Positions 23,252 to 31,734 of a stretch of DNA of 43,270 bases are shown here, in pieces. Within the stretch, counting starts at the first letter, position 1. Each line of letters begins with the position of its first letter. The DNA lies in assembly GCA_017960565.1 (NCBI GenBank), contig JAGCYY010000017.1:1-43270 (forward strand). The letters are read 5' to 3'. This DNA comes from a bacterium (GTDB lineage: Bacteria; Bacillota_I; Bacilli_A; Izemoplasmatales; UBA1188). The notes below the pieces were generated by a model. It was not told the DNA's origin and did no database searches. It saw only the letters and a list, made by a program, of their open reading frames with translations. The position numbers and the translations under genes were made by a program.

Positions 23252-24327
23252 AAAAAATATTATCTATCATATTGATTTTTTCGATAATTATGATTCTTGT
23301 GGCTTGTAGTCAAGAAACTAAATTATATGTTTTAAATGTTGGGGATTATATAGATAGATCACTTGTTCAAGTTTTTGAAGAAGAAAATAACTGTAAAGTC
23401 ATCTATACAGAAGTCAATTCAAACGAAGAAATCTATCAAAAACTAAAAAATGAAGCATATGATATTTGCGTTGTATCAGATTATATGATTGATAGAATGT
23501 ATCAAGAAGGCTTAATCATCAATCTATTCGAAGAATATGAATTCGAAAATTATGATTTTGAAGATCTCCTTCCAAATGCCAAAACATTCTTAAATGATCA
23601 ATGTTCAAGTTACGCAGATTATTTTATCCCATATTTTTGGGGAACAATGGGAATCTTATACAACACAGATGTTGAAGGATTAGAAGAATATATTACACAA
23701 TTCGATACATTAGAAGCTATCTATACAAACAACGAATATAATAAGGGTATGTACAACGCCCCAAGAGATTCTATCGCTATGGCGCTAATGGTACTAGGAC
23801 TTGATCTAAACTCAGATAATGAAGAAGATCTAGAAAAAGCATCTAATTTAATTAAGAGTGTTACATATCGTGCCTGGGGTGATGATAATCTAAAAGAAAT
23901 GGTTCATCAAGGTATGCTTGATATGGCGCTTGTATATTCTGGTGATTATCTAGATGAATATTATCAATGTGAAATTGATGATGATGAAATCAATTTCTAT
24001 TATTATGCACCTGAAAAAACAAATATTTGGGTTGATGGTATGGTTGTCACATCTCAATCTAAAAATAAAGAACTCGCATGCAAATTTTTAGATTTCTTCA
24101 CTGAAGAAGAAAATCAAGCTCAAAATTCAGATTTCATTGGTTATTGTCCATTAAATCAACTTGCCTATGATATTTTATTCTTATCTGAAGAAGATGGTGG
24201 ATACGATTATGATATGGAAGATGAATTCTTTATTCCATATAATAGTGAAAGAAAAATCTTCAAATATGTATCTGATAAGCATTATAATATGCTTAACGAC
24301 TTACTTGAGGAATCAAAGAGCAAGTAA
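23248..24327 (+). CDS. potD: Spermidine/putrescine-type substrate-binding lipoprotein PotD
   Basis: A 359-residue extracellular binding lipoprotein. The signal peptide ends in the lipobox 'ILVACSQ' (Cys about 20), which anchors it outside the membrane. The mature part has the PotD pattern: 'LNVGDYIDRSLVQVFEEE', 'YDICVVSDYMIDRMYQEGLI', 'YFWGTMGILYNTD' and 'WVDGMVVTSQSKNKELACKF'. The acidic residues that hold the polyamine cannot be fixed by eye, so putrescine and spermidine cannot be told apart. It starts in an ATGA overlap with potC, which completes the order potA-potB-potC-potD, one of the standard arrangements. Confidence 0.9.
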   Translation: MKKILSIILIFSIIMILVACSQETKLYVLNVGDYIDRSLVQVFEEENNCKVIYTEVNSNEEIYQKLKNEAYDICVVSDYMIDRMYQEGLIINLFEEYEFENYDFEDLLPNAKTFLNDQCSSYADYFIPYFWGTMGILYNTDVEGLEEYITQFDTLEAIYTNNEYNKGMYNAPRDSIAMALMVLGLDLNSDNEEDLEKASNLIKSVTYRAWGDDNLKEMVHQGMLDMALVYSGDYLDEYYQCEIDDDEINFYYYAPEKTNIWVDGMVVTSQSKNKELACKFLDFFTEEENQAQNSDFIGYCPLNQLAYDILFLSEEDGGYDYDMEDEFFIPYNSERKIFKYVSDKHYNMLNDLLEESKSK

Positions 24328-24359
24328 ATATGCTATAATATCTTTGGAAGAATAAAACT

Positions 24360-24737
24360 ATGATTAGTTCAAGAAGAGAATTTAGAGAAGAAGCAATCAA
24401 ATTATTATATATTCTCGAATGTGGTGGCGACTATTTAAGAGAAGAGATAGATGATGAAGTTTTCAAAACTATCGAATCTTTAGTTGAACATACAGATGAA
24501 ATTGAAAAAATCTTAAATGATTCAATGACTGGTTGGACACTCAAAAGATTAAACCTTGTAGATAAGGCAATTTTAAAATACTCTGTATTTGAAATGAAAT
24601 ATCTTGATATTCCATATCAAGTATCGATAAATGAAGCTCTTGAACTCACAAAAAAATATTCAGATATCGATGGTAAACAAACTCCATTTAACAATAAAGT
24701 GCTAGATAAAGCAAAAGATTTATGCCAGAAGAACTAG
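24360..24737 (+). CDS. nusB: Transcription antitermination factor NusB
   Basis: A 125-residue all-helical NusB, which with NusE (S10) binds BoxA RNA to support rRNA transcription. Family blocks are visible: N-terminal 'SRREFREEAIKLLYILE', 'WTLKRLNLVDKAILKYSVFEM', 'IPYQVSINEALELTKKYSD' and C-terminal 'FNNKVLDKAKDL'. A TATAAT at 24334-24339 and GGAAG at 24346-24350 sit before the ATG; a good -35 was not found. It overlaps xseA by 16 nt. The order nusB-xseA-xseB-dxs-tlyA is a familiar Firmicute cluster. Confidence 0.92.
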   Translation: MISSRREFREEAIKLLYILECGGDYLREEIDDEVFKTIESLVEHTDEIEKILNDSMTGWTLKRLNLVDKAILKYSVFEMKYLDIPYQVSINEALELTKKYSDIDGKQTPFNNKVLDKAKDLCQKN

Positions 24738-25999
24738 AACTTAAAGGTTTTTCAGTTACATTACTCACAAGAAAAATAAAAGAGATGTTTGACGACAATC
24801 TCTTTTTGAAATCGGTTTTAGTAGAAGGAGAAATCTCTAACTTTAAATTAAATTCTAGTGGGCATATGTATTTTACATTGAAAGATGAAAATGCTCAAAT
24901 TCCTGCAGTAATGTTTAGATCGGCATCTCAATCTCTCACATTTATGCCTAAAGATGGCGATAAAGTCTATGTAAAAGGTTCCGTAGAAGTCTATGAACAA
25001 GGTGGCAAATATCAATTATATTGTTACTCGATGAAGGAAAAAGGAATCGGTGATTTATATCAAAAATATGAAGCTTTAAAAAAGAAATTAGATTCTCTTG
25101 GTTTCTTCAAAAAAGAAACAAAGAAACCACTTCCAAGATTTCCTAAAAACATCGCTCTTTTAACATCTAAAACTGGTGCAGTAATTGAAGATTTAAAATC
25201 GATAATATTAAAGCGCAGTAGATTTAGCGATTTAACATTATATCCAACAAAAGTTCAAGGTGATGATGCTAAATACAGTATCATTGATAATATTAAAAAA
25301 GCTAACGAAAATCCCGATATAGATGTCATCATCCTCGCAAGAGGTGGTGGTTCAATCGAAGATTTATGGCCATTCAATGAAGAAGAAGTTGCAATTGCGA
25401 TTCATAATTCCCTTAAGCCAATAATAAGTGCAGTAGGTCATGAGACAGATTTTACTATTTCTGATTTTACTGCTGACCTTCGTGCTGCAACTCCATCAGA
25501 TGCTGCGCTGATAGTTGTAAGAGATAGCGTTGATCTTAAAAATGAATTAGATTCATTCACACTTAGACTAAACAAATCATTCTATAATGAATTAAAGAAT
25601 TTAACTCAAAAGTTAGAACATTTAAGTGGATCTCAAGTTCTTAAGAATCCACTTAAGATTCTAAATGATAAAAAACAATCACTAGATAATTTAAAAGATA
25701 GGCTCGATCTATTGTCGCCTAAAGCAAAACTCTCAAAAGAAAAAGAATCTCTTGATAAAATTAAAATTAAACTCGATTCTCTCTATAGAGAAATAATCAA
25801 TAGATCAAAACATAATCATATTTTGTTAAATGAGAAATTAGGATTATTAAATCCACTATCTATCCTTGACAAAGGATATTCAATAACTTATCACAATGAT
25901 AAATCAATTAAATCTAGTAAAGATATTGAAATCAACGATATCATTAAGACAAGACTAAAAGATGGTATAATAATATCGAAAGTAGAATCAAAGGAGTAG
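24722..25999 (+). CDS. xseA: Exodeoxyribonuclease VII large subunit
   Basis: A 425-residue large subunit of exonuclease VII, which degrades single-stranded DNA with XseB. The N-terminal OB fold is visible ('VLVEGEISNFKLNSSGHMYF', 'VYVKGSVEVYEQGGKYQLY'). The catalytic domain shows 'IALLTSKTGAVIEDLKSII', 'VIILARGGGSIEDLWPFNEE' and 'SAVGHETDFTISDFTADLRA', the standard blocks with the conserved Asp and His. A long coiled-coil region follows (about 270-370), and the C-terminal 'LLNPLSILDKGYSI' is typical. It starts inside the nusB end. xseB follows after 4 nt. Confidence 0.95.
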   Translation: MPEELELKGFSVTLLTRKIKEMFDDNLFLKSVLVEGEISNFKLNSSGHMYFTLKDENAQIPAVMFRSASQSLTFMPKDGDKVYVKGSVEVYEQGGKYQLYCYSMKEKGIGDLYQKYEALKKKLDSLGFFKKETKKPLPRFPKNIALLTSKTGAVIEDLKSIILKRSRFSDLTLYPTKVQGDDAKYSIIDNIKKANENPDIDVIILARGGGSIEDLWPFNEEEVAIAIHNSLKPIISAVGHETDFTISDFTADLRAATPSDAALIVVRDSVDLKNELDSFTLRLNKSFYNELKNLTQKLEHLSGSQVLKNPLKILNDKKQSLDNLKDRLDLLSPKAKLSKEKESLDKIKIKLDSLYREIINRSKHNHILLNEKLGLLNPLSILDKGYSITYHNDKSIKSSKDIEINDIIKTRLKDGIIISKVESKE

Positions 26000-26003
26000 A
26001 AAC

Positions 26004-26183
26004 ATGGAAAAAACATTCGAACAAACTATGGAAGAATTAGAAAAGATTGTAAAAGAACTAGAATCAGGTAGTCTCTCTCTTGATGATTCAGTAAAAAAAT
26101 ACACAGAGGGCATTGAACTGTCTAAACATGCTTATGATCTTTTAAAAAATGCCGAAAGCAAGCTTATAATCAAGGAAGAATAA
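26004..26183 (+). CDS. xseB: Exodeoxyribonuclease VII small subunit
   Basis: A 59-residue protein starting MEKTFEQTMEELEKIVKELE, followed by 'SGSLSLDDSVKKYTEGIEL' and 'LLKNAESKLII'. This is the standard XseB two-helix pattern (E.LE.IV..LE.G.L.LD.S...Y..G..L). Several XseB chains bind the coiled coil of XseA to make the active exonuclease. AAGGAG at 25991-25996 lies 7 nt before the ATG. It sits 4 nt after xseA and 4 nt before the Dxs-like gene, so it is in the middle of the operon. Confidence 0.95.
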   Translation: MEKTFEQTMEELEKIVKELESGSLSLDDSVKKYTEGIELSKHAYDLLKNAESKLIIKEE

Positions 26184-26187
26184 CACT

Positions 26188-27993
26188 ATGGATCTAAAAT
26201 CAATAAAAGATCCAACATTTCTAAAAGATCTATCGATTGCTGAACTAGAAGAACTTGCATTAGAGATTAGGAAATACATAATAGAGGTAGTATCAAAAAG
26301 AGGTGGCCACTTAAGCAGCAACCTTGGCATAGTAGAACTTACGATTGCACTTCATCGTTATTTTTCAAATGGTGAAAAATTCATTTTTGATGTCGGCCAC
26401 CAATCATACTGTCATAAGATTCTCACTGGTCGCGCACAAGAATTTGAAAATCTAAGAACCTTAAATGGCATATCTGGTTTTCAAAATAGAAATGAATCTT
26501 CATATGACATCTGGGAAGTTGCTCACTCATCAACATCAATAGCTGCTCAAGCAGGTTTTTTAGAATCAAATACTAAAGTCATATCTATTATCGGCGATGG
26601 TGCTCTAACTGGTGGCGAAGCATTTGAAGCTCTAAATTATCTTGCGACAATCAAGAAAAATGCTATCATCATCCTCAATGACAACAATTTTTCAATTTCT
26701 AAAAATGTCGGTTTTATAAGACACGCTCTCGATAAACTTAGATCAACTAGAAGTTATATTAAACTTTCTGATAAAAACAGAAAAAATTATCGTTTAAAAT
26801 CTATTAAAAACGCTATTAAGACAATCTTCTATAGGCCAACAATATTCGATGATATGGGATTTAAATATTATGGGCCTATAGATGGCCATAACTTTAATGA
26901 ATTATTCAAATATTTTAATTATGCTGAAAGACAAAATAGACCAGTAATAATCCATGTAGTTACTAAAAAAGGAAAAGGATTTATTCCTGCAGAAGAAGAT
27001 GCGGTTGGTGCTTGGCATTCAACATCTTCATTTGATATAAAAACTGGTGCTAGAAAAGAAGCTCCTGAATCAAAAGAATATTTTACAGAAGCATTATCTA
27101 GATATTTAATTAAATTCTATGATATATATCAAGAAAAACTCAAAGTTGTAATGCCAGCGATGACTTATCCATCTAATATGCTTGAACTCAAAGAACATAT
27201 GGGCAAAGATTATATAGATACAGGCATCACAGAACCATTCGCAACTTCATTTTCAAGTGCTCTAGCACTTTCTGGTTATTATGTTTGCCTTCCTGTCTAT
27301 TCATCATTCTTGCAAAGAGCTTATGATCAATTATTCCAAGATATTGCGATGCAAAATGCTCATATAGTTATTGCTGTAGATAAATCAGGTCTCATTCCTT
27401 ATACTGGTAAAACTCATCAAGGCTTATATGATATCTCATATCTTAAAACCATTCCTAATCTTAAAATACTTGCCCCAAGCGATGCAAATGAACTTTATAA
27501 TATGTTAAATCATGCATTTTTAAATTATAATGGGCCAATCGCAATTCATTTGCCATATGATATTTTAGATAAGAAAATCGATTTTGATATATCGAATTCA
27601 TCATATGATTATAAATGGACTAAAATAAACAATATAATAAACCCTAAAGCATATCTCATAACATATTCATCGATGGTATCTTACTTAAAAGATATGCTCA
27701 AGAAATATGACATTGAATTAATAAACGCAAACTCAATATCACCTCTAGATGAGGATATGCTTATATCAATAAAAGATGATAATAAACCAATCTTCATCTA
27801 TGAAGAAGCGATTGGAGATACTTCATTAACACCATCTATTCTTTCATTTTATAATAATAAAAATATTAATATAAACATCAAATCATTCGCATATCCACTC
27901 GACTTTATCGGTATGGGTTCAAAAGAAGAATTAAGAAAATCATACGGATTAGACATAGAATCTATAGAAAATAAAATCAAAGAATTATTATGA
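26188..27993 (+). CDS. dxs: 1-deoxy-D-xylulose-5-phosphate synthase homologue, divergent active site
   Basis: A 601-residue Dxs homologue. Dxs joins pyruvate and glyceraldehyde 3-phosphate with thiamine diphosphate in the first MEP isoprenoid step. Conserved here: 'RGGHLSSNLG', 'DVGHQSY.HKILTGR', 'HSSTSI', the cofactor motif 'IGDGALTGGEAFEALN', the catalytic Glu (E349, E. coli E370) and 'YSSFLQRAYDQ'. 'KTHQG' retains His (H410, E. coli H431). Changed: AEQH is TEPF. The residue at E. coli D427 is Thr (T406). The two arginines remembered as holding the substrate phosphate (R420 and R478) are K399 and Y457. The operon position fits Dxs, but substrate or activity may differ. It overlaps tlyA by 4 nt (ATGA). 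Confidence 0.85.
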   Translation: MDLKSIKDPTFLKDLSIAELEELALEIRKYIIEVVSKRGGHLSSNLGIVELTIALHRYFSNGEKFIFDVGHQSYCHKILTGRAQEFENLRTLNGISGFQNRNESSYDIWEVAHSSTSIAAQAGFLESNTKVISIIGDGALTGGEAFEALNYLATIKKNAIIILNDNNFSISKNVGFIRHALDKLRSTRSYIKLSDKNRKNYRLKSIKNAIKTIFYRPTIFDDMGFKYYGPIDGHNFNELFKYFNYAERQNRPVIIHVVTKKGKGFIPAEEDAVGAWHSTSSFDIKTGARKEAPESKEYFTEALSRYLIKFYDIYQEKLKVVMPAMTYPSNMLELKEHMGKDYIDTGITEPFATSFSSALALSGYYVCLPVYSSFLQRAYDQLFQDIAMQNAHIVIAVDKSGLIPYTGKTHQGLYDISYLKTIPNLKILAPSDANELYNMLNHAFLNYNGPIAIHLPYDILDKKIDFDISNSSYDYKWTKINNIINPKAYLITYSSMVSYLKDMLKKYDIELINANSISPLDEDMLISIKDDNKPIFIYEEAIGDTSLTPSILSFYNNKNININIKSFAYPLDFIGMGSKEELRKSYGLDIESIENKIKELL

Positions 27994-28706
27994 GATTAGA
28001 TCAATATTTAGTGAACAATAATTATTATGAATCACGAAATAAAGCTAAATATGAAATTGATAATGGGAACGTACTCGTAAATAGCGTTCCCGTTTTAAAA
28101 TCATCATATTTAGTATCACTAGATGATGTAATCTCAATAATTAAAGAAAATGAATTAAAATATGTTTCTAAAGGTGGGTTAAAACTCGAAAGAGCGCTTG
28201 AATATTATAAAATAGATGTCGAAAATAAAACATGTTTAGATATCGGTGCATCTACAGGAGGCTTTACAGATTGTCTATTAAAGCATAAAGCTAAAGAAGT
28301 ATATGCTGTTGATACTGGCTATAATCAACTTCACGAAAGCTTAAGAGGAATGACAGAAATTCACTCTTATGAGAAAACCAATTTTCTTTCAATGGATTTA
28401 TTCTTTAAAGACGATATCGATATCATCGTGATCGATGTTTCTTTTGTGAAACTTGAAACAATCCTCGAAAGAGTACTAAAAGAATTCAAAAATGTAGTTG
28501 TAATAGCTTTGATTAAGCCACAATTTGAACTTGGAAAAACATACATTAAAAATGGTGTAGTAAAAGATAAAAAACTACATGATATGGTCATAAACAACAT
28601 AAAACTTTATCTATCATCATATAATGTATCGATAAAAGAAGTGATTGAATCACCGATTCTTGGTGGATCAGGAAACAAAGAATTTTTAATCTCATTTAAA
28701 ATATAA
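27990..28706 (+). CDS. tlyA: TlyA-family rRNA 2'-O-methyltransferase
   Basis: A 238-residue protein with an N-terminal S4 RNA-binding domain ('MRLDQYLVNNNYYESRNKAK', 'GNVLVNSVPVLKSSYLVS') and an FtsJ-like SAM methyltransferase domain ('FVSKGGLKLERAL'-type loop, 'LDIGASTGGFTDCLL' for SAM binding, 'VYAVDTGYNQL', 'IIVIDVSFVKLETIL', 'IALIKPQFELG'). TlyA enzymes methylate ribose of cytidines in 16S and/or 23S rRNA; some members are annotated as haemolysins for historical reasons. The length is slightly short but complete. It starts in an ATGA overlap with dxs and ends the operon. Confidence 0.9.
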   Translation: MRLDQYLVNNNYYESRNKAKYEIDNGNVLVNSVPVLKSSYLVSLDDVISIIKENELKYVSKGGLKLERALEYYKIDVENKTCLDIGASTGGFTDCLLKHKAKEVYAVDTGYNQLHESLRGMTEIHSYEKTNFLSMDLFFKDDIDIIVIDVSFVKLETILERVLKEFKNVVVIALIKPQFELGKTYIKNGVVKDKKLHDMVINNIKLYLSSYNVSIKEVIESPILGGSGNKEFLISFKI

Positions 28707-28738
28707 AAATGAAGAAACCCAGTTGGATTTCTTCATTT
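28707..28738. terminator. Bidirectional terminator between tlyA and the minus-strand genes
   Basis: AAATGAAGAAA (28707-28717) and TTTCTTCATTT (28728-28738) form a perfect 11-bp stem with a 10-nt loop. A/T tracts on both sides suit both tlyA and the convergent small gene. Confidence 0.75.
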
Positions 28739-28757
28739 CTTTTATGGCAATATTTTA

Positions 28758-28925
28758 TTACAAACTATTAACTATTCCAAAAATAGCGACAATTAAAAGA
28801 CTTAGTAGCATTGCAGCCGCCAAAATTAAAACAATTATCTTTCCTACTTTAGTTTGACCAACATTATAATGAACTTCATTAGATTTGTCTTTAGGTTCAG
28901 TTTTTCTTTTTTTAGATACTGGCAT
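28758..28925 (-). CDS. Small single-pass membrane protein (55 aa), unknown
   Basis: On the minus strand an ATG at 28925, preceded by AGGGAG (28935-28940) at 9 nt, opens a 55-codon gene ending in TAA at 28758. The product begins MPVSKKRKTEPKDKSNEVHY, a basic and charged cytosolic part. One hydrophobic helix follows (KIIVLILAAAMLLSLLIVAI) and the protein ends FGIVNSL. It looks like the short basic-plus-one-helix proteins often seen in Firmicutes. I know no function for it. It lies 64 nt downstream of ispH on the same strand, with a TATAAT-like box between them (28956-28975 region), so it may have its own promoter. Confidence 0.7.
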   Translation of the reverse strand: MPVSKKRKTEPKDKSNEVHYNVGQTKVGKIIVLILAAAMLLSLLIVAIFGIVNSL

Positions 28926-28989
28926 AATAATACGCTCCCTATAATAAATTCCTTATTTATTATAATATAAAGAACATCAAAAATAAAGT

Positions 28990-29826
28990 TTAATTTTCAG
29001 GAAATCTTTCTTTAATAGAATTTTTAACCTTTTCAAGAACATCTTTAGGTGTTGATGCACTTCCAACAACCAGTACACTATCAACCTTGCAGAGCTTCAA
29101 TTTATCGACATCTTTTTCATTTTCAATAAATTCAGTTCTAATATATGGACTCATTTCAAATAAACTATTAGCATTTGATGATTTTTTATCTCCAACAATG
29201 ACACATACATTGTATCTTGGATCTACAGATTTAAGAGAATTTTGTAAGCTTCTAGTAGATTCACACATCGTATTGAATATCTCATATTTAGGACAATTAA
29301 CTTCTAATATTTCATGAATCTTATTTAACTTATTGACATTGAATGTTGTTTGATTATATACTTCACCTTCGTTATGAGATTTATAGTTTTTTAAATCATT
29401 TTCATTTTCAATGACCCATATATTTTTATTATCTTCAGTCATTGCGATAGTTTCACGATGATTTTTCTTACCGATAAAGATTATTTCACTAGCTTTAGAA
29501 GCCTGAATAATCTTCTGGTTGTTTCTCACAAAAGGACAAGTTGCATCAATATGATTAAATCTATTAAGTTTTTCTCTTGTAAGATTGCTGATGCCATGTG
29601 CACTCGATAAAACAATAGAAGAAGATGAAAGCCCATCTAAATCTTTTTCTTCAATAACCTTGACACCAAGTTTATTATATTTATCATTCACGATATCGTT
29701 ATGAACGATTTCGTGAAGTAGATATATAGTTTTGTCGCTATTTTCTCTTATCGCTTTATCTAGTAAATATAGAGCTCTTGTGACACCACCACAAAATCCA
29801 CTATTCTTTAAAACATTTACTCTCAT
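28990..29826 (-). CDS. ispH: 4-hydroxy-3-methylbut-2-enyl diphosphate reductase IspH
   Basis: A 278-residue IspH, the last MEP-pathway enzyme, which reduces HMBPP to IPP and DMAPP with a [4Fe-4S] cluster. The three cluster cysteines are visible: C12 in 'SGFCGGV', one in 'DATCPFV' and one in 'FNTMCEST'. Substrate-pocket motifs are 'HEIVHN', 'IGKKNHRE' (usual HPE, here HRE) and 'QTTFNV'. The C-terminal 'VVGSASTPKDVLEKVK' is standard for the family. AAAGGAAAAG lies just before the ATG on the minus strand. It is divergent from the helicase gene and shares its promoter region. Its presence supports an active MEP route despite the odd Dxs. Confidence 0.93.
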   Translation of the reverse strand: MRVNVLKNSGFCGGVTRALYLLDKAIRENSDKTIYLLHEIVHNDIVNDKYNKLGVKVIEEKDLDGLSSSSIVLSSAHGISNLTREKLNRFNHIDATCPFVRNNQKIIQASKASEIIFIGKKNHRETIAMTEDNKNIWVIENENDLKNYKSHNEGEVYNQTTFNVNKLNKIHEILEVNCPKYEIFNTMCESTRSLQNSLKSVDPRYNVCVIVGDKKSSNANSLFEMSPYIRTEFIENEKDVDKLKLCKVDSVLVVGSASTPKDVLEKVKNSIKERFPEN

Positions 29827-29861
29827 GTACTCTTTTCCTTTATAAATCTCGCTAAATATTA

Positions 29862-29867
29862 TATAAT
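29862..29867. promoter_or_regulatory. Shared palindromic -10 of the divergent ispH / helicase promoters
   Basis: TATAAT at 29862-29867 is part of ATTATATAAT, which reads the same on both strands. It offers a -10 to each of the two divergent genes. Clear -35 boxes were not found on either side. Confidence 0.4.
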
Positions 29868-29891
29868 ATTTTAGGTGAAAAAGGTAGTATT

Positions 29892-31202
29892 ATGGACAGA
29901 AATGAAAGAATAAATGAATATTTAAAAATATTTGGATTTAAAAGTCTCACAGAAGTTCAAGAAAAAGTTCTAGAAAGCGCCCTTAATAGACGCAATTTAG
30001 TTGTACAAAGTGTCACAGGAACAGGCAAAACCCATTCCTATCTTTTTCCTATCTTTTTATCTATAGATAAAAATATTCATGATCTTCAAGTTGTTATATC
30101 TTCTCCAACAAGAGAACTTGCAAGACAAATCTATGAAATGGCTAAACCTCTTGCCGCATTTGAAGGAATAGATGTTAAGTTATATGTTGGCGGTGATGAT
30201 ATTGAAAAGAGTAAAAAAAGGCTCGAAAAAAATGGCAATCCACAGATTGCAATTGGTACACCTGGAAGATTGAAAATGCTTTCAGTTGATTTATCTCTTT
30301 TAAATATATTTAAGGCTAACACCTTCATCATCGATGAAGCTGATATGACAATGGATCAAGGTTTTATTCCTTTAATAGATCAAATGCTTGTAACACTCAA
30401 AGATGAAACAAACATTATGGTATTTAGCGCAACAATCCCAGAATCTATTGAGCCTTTCTTAAAGAAATATCTAGAAAATCCTACTTTTATTGAGATAAAT
30501 AAAAAAGATTTAACACCTCTAAATATCACTCATTATTTTATTAAAACAAAATATAGAGATAAAGTATCAATAATCAAAGACATAATGTCAGCGATAAACC
30601 CCTACCTATCAATCATTTATTGCAACACTAAAGATACTGTAATAGATTTATATAATAGCCTAAAAAATGATAAAAGAGTCACATATCTTTATGGAGATAT
30701 GGAACCAACAAAGAGAAGAAAGACAATGAAAGATATACGTGATTTAAAATACACATATATCATCTCAACTGATTTAACTTCTCGTGGCCTCGACATTAGT
30801 GGTGTATCACATATCATAAATTATGAACTTCCAAAAGATGAAGAGTTTTATGTTCATAGAACAGGAAGAACCGGAAGAATGTTCAACGAAGGTCTTTCAA
30901 TATCTCTATATGATTTAGATGATGATTCATATCTAGATAAATTAGAATCAAAAGGTTTAAAGACGGAATATGTTGAAATAAAAGACAATAAAATAGTTCC
31001 ATCTAAAATTAGAAACGCTAGAAGTAGAATGGACTTTTATAAATCTAAAATCAATCAAGAAGCTGAAAAACAACTAAGACATAAACGCACAATATCTAAA
31101 AAAGTTAAACCTAACTACAAAAAGAACTTCAATAAAAAAGTTCAAGAAGAAAAGAAAATAATTATTAAACAAAAACTCAAAAACCAACATAAATCAAAAT
31201 AA
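29892..31202 (+). CDS. DEAD-box RNA helicase (CshB-like)
   Basis: A 436-residue ATP-dependent RNA helicase. Motifs in order: motif I 'SVTGTGKTHSYLF', Ia 'SPTRELARQ', Ib 'TPGRLKML', II 'FIIDEADMTMD' (DEAD), III 'FSATIPES', IV around 'IIYCNTKDT', V 'STDLTSRGLDISGV' and VI 'YVHRTGRTGRM'. A lysine-rich tail of about 70 residues (for example KKVKPNYKKNFNKKVQ) gives extra RNA binding. The length and tail fit the CshB group of cold-adaptation and ribosome-assembly helicases, though the exact orthologue is uncertain. The ribosome site is weak (AAGGT). Two RNA modification genes follow directly, making an RNA-processing operon. Confidence 0.9.
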   Translation: MDRNERINEYLKIFGFKSLTEVQEKVLESALNRRNLVVQSVTGTGKTHSYLFPIFLSIDKNIHDLQVVISSPTRELARQIYEMAKPLAAFEGIDVKLYVGGDDIEKSKKRLEKNGNPQIAIGTPGRLKMLSVDLSLLNIFKANTFIIDEADMTMDQGFIPLIDQMLVTLKDETNIMVFSATIPESIEPFLKKYLENPTFIEINKKDLTPLNITHYFIKTKYRDKVSIIKDIMSAINPYLSIIYCNTKDTVIDLYNSLKNDKRVTYLYGDMEPTKRRKTMKDIRDLKYTYIISTDLTSRGLDISGVSHIINYELPKDEEFYVHRTGRTGRMFNEGLSISLYDLDDDSYLDKLESKGLKTEYVEIKDNKIVPSKIRNARSRMDFYKSKINQEAEKQLRHKRTISKKVKPNYKKNFNKKVQEEKKIIIKQKLKNQHKSK

Positions 31203-31203
31203 T

Positions 31204-31734
31204 ATGAACCACATCGTCTTATTTGAACCAGAAATACCGCAAAATACTGGAAATATTATGCGAACATGTATCGCTACAAATTCCACTCTTCACCTAATAA
31301 AACCTTTAGGTTTTTCTTTAGATGATAAAGAGATTAAAAGATCAAGCGTCAATTACACACATAATTTTTCATATTATCTATATAATTCATTTAGTGAATT
31401 TGAATCCAAAAACAAAAATGGTATTTTTATCTTCCTTACAAGGTATGGATTAAAAAAACATACTGATTTAGATTATAGTGATACTTCAAAAGATTATTAT
31501 TTTATTTTAGGAAAAGAATCTACTGGTATTCCTCTTTCTATCCTAAATAAGCACATAGATAACGCTATAAGAATACCTATGAGTGAAAATGTTCGTGCCC
31601 TAAATGTATCAAACGCTTGTGCGATAATAATCTATGAAGCTCTTCGCCAGCAAAACTATCCAGATCTTTCAATTTATGAACCAGAAACATTTAAAGGAAA
31701 GAACCATATATTAGACTCCCATGAAGAGAATTAA
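31204..31734 (+). CDS. trmL: tRNA (cytidine/uridine-34) 2'-O-methyltransferase TrmL
   Basis: A 176-residue SPOUT methyltransferase that 2'-O-methylates the wobble base of Leu tRNAs. Visible blocks are 'IVLFEPEIPQNTGNIMRTC', 'LHLIKPLGFSLDDKEIKRS', the knot 'ILGKESTGIPLSIL', 'IRIPMSENVRALNVSNACAI' and 'YEALRQ'. These match TrmL throughout. It starts 1 nt after the helicase stop with no ribosome site of its own, so it depends on translational coupling. Its 3' end overlaps the pseudouridine synthase gene by 14 nt. The C-terminus is longer than the minimal TrmL by about 20 residues. Confidence 0.93.
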   Translation: MNHIVLFEPEIPQNTGNIMRTCIATNSTLHLIKPLGFSLDDKEIKRSSVNYTHNFSYYLYNSFSEFESKNKNGIFIFLTRYGLKKHTDLDYSDTSKDYYFILGKESTGIPLSILNKHIDNAIRIPMSENVRALNVSNACAIIIYEALRQQNYPDLSIYEPETFKGKNHILDSHEEN

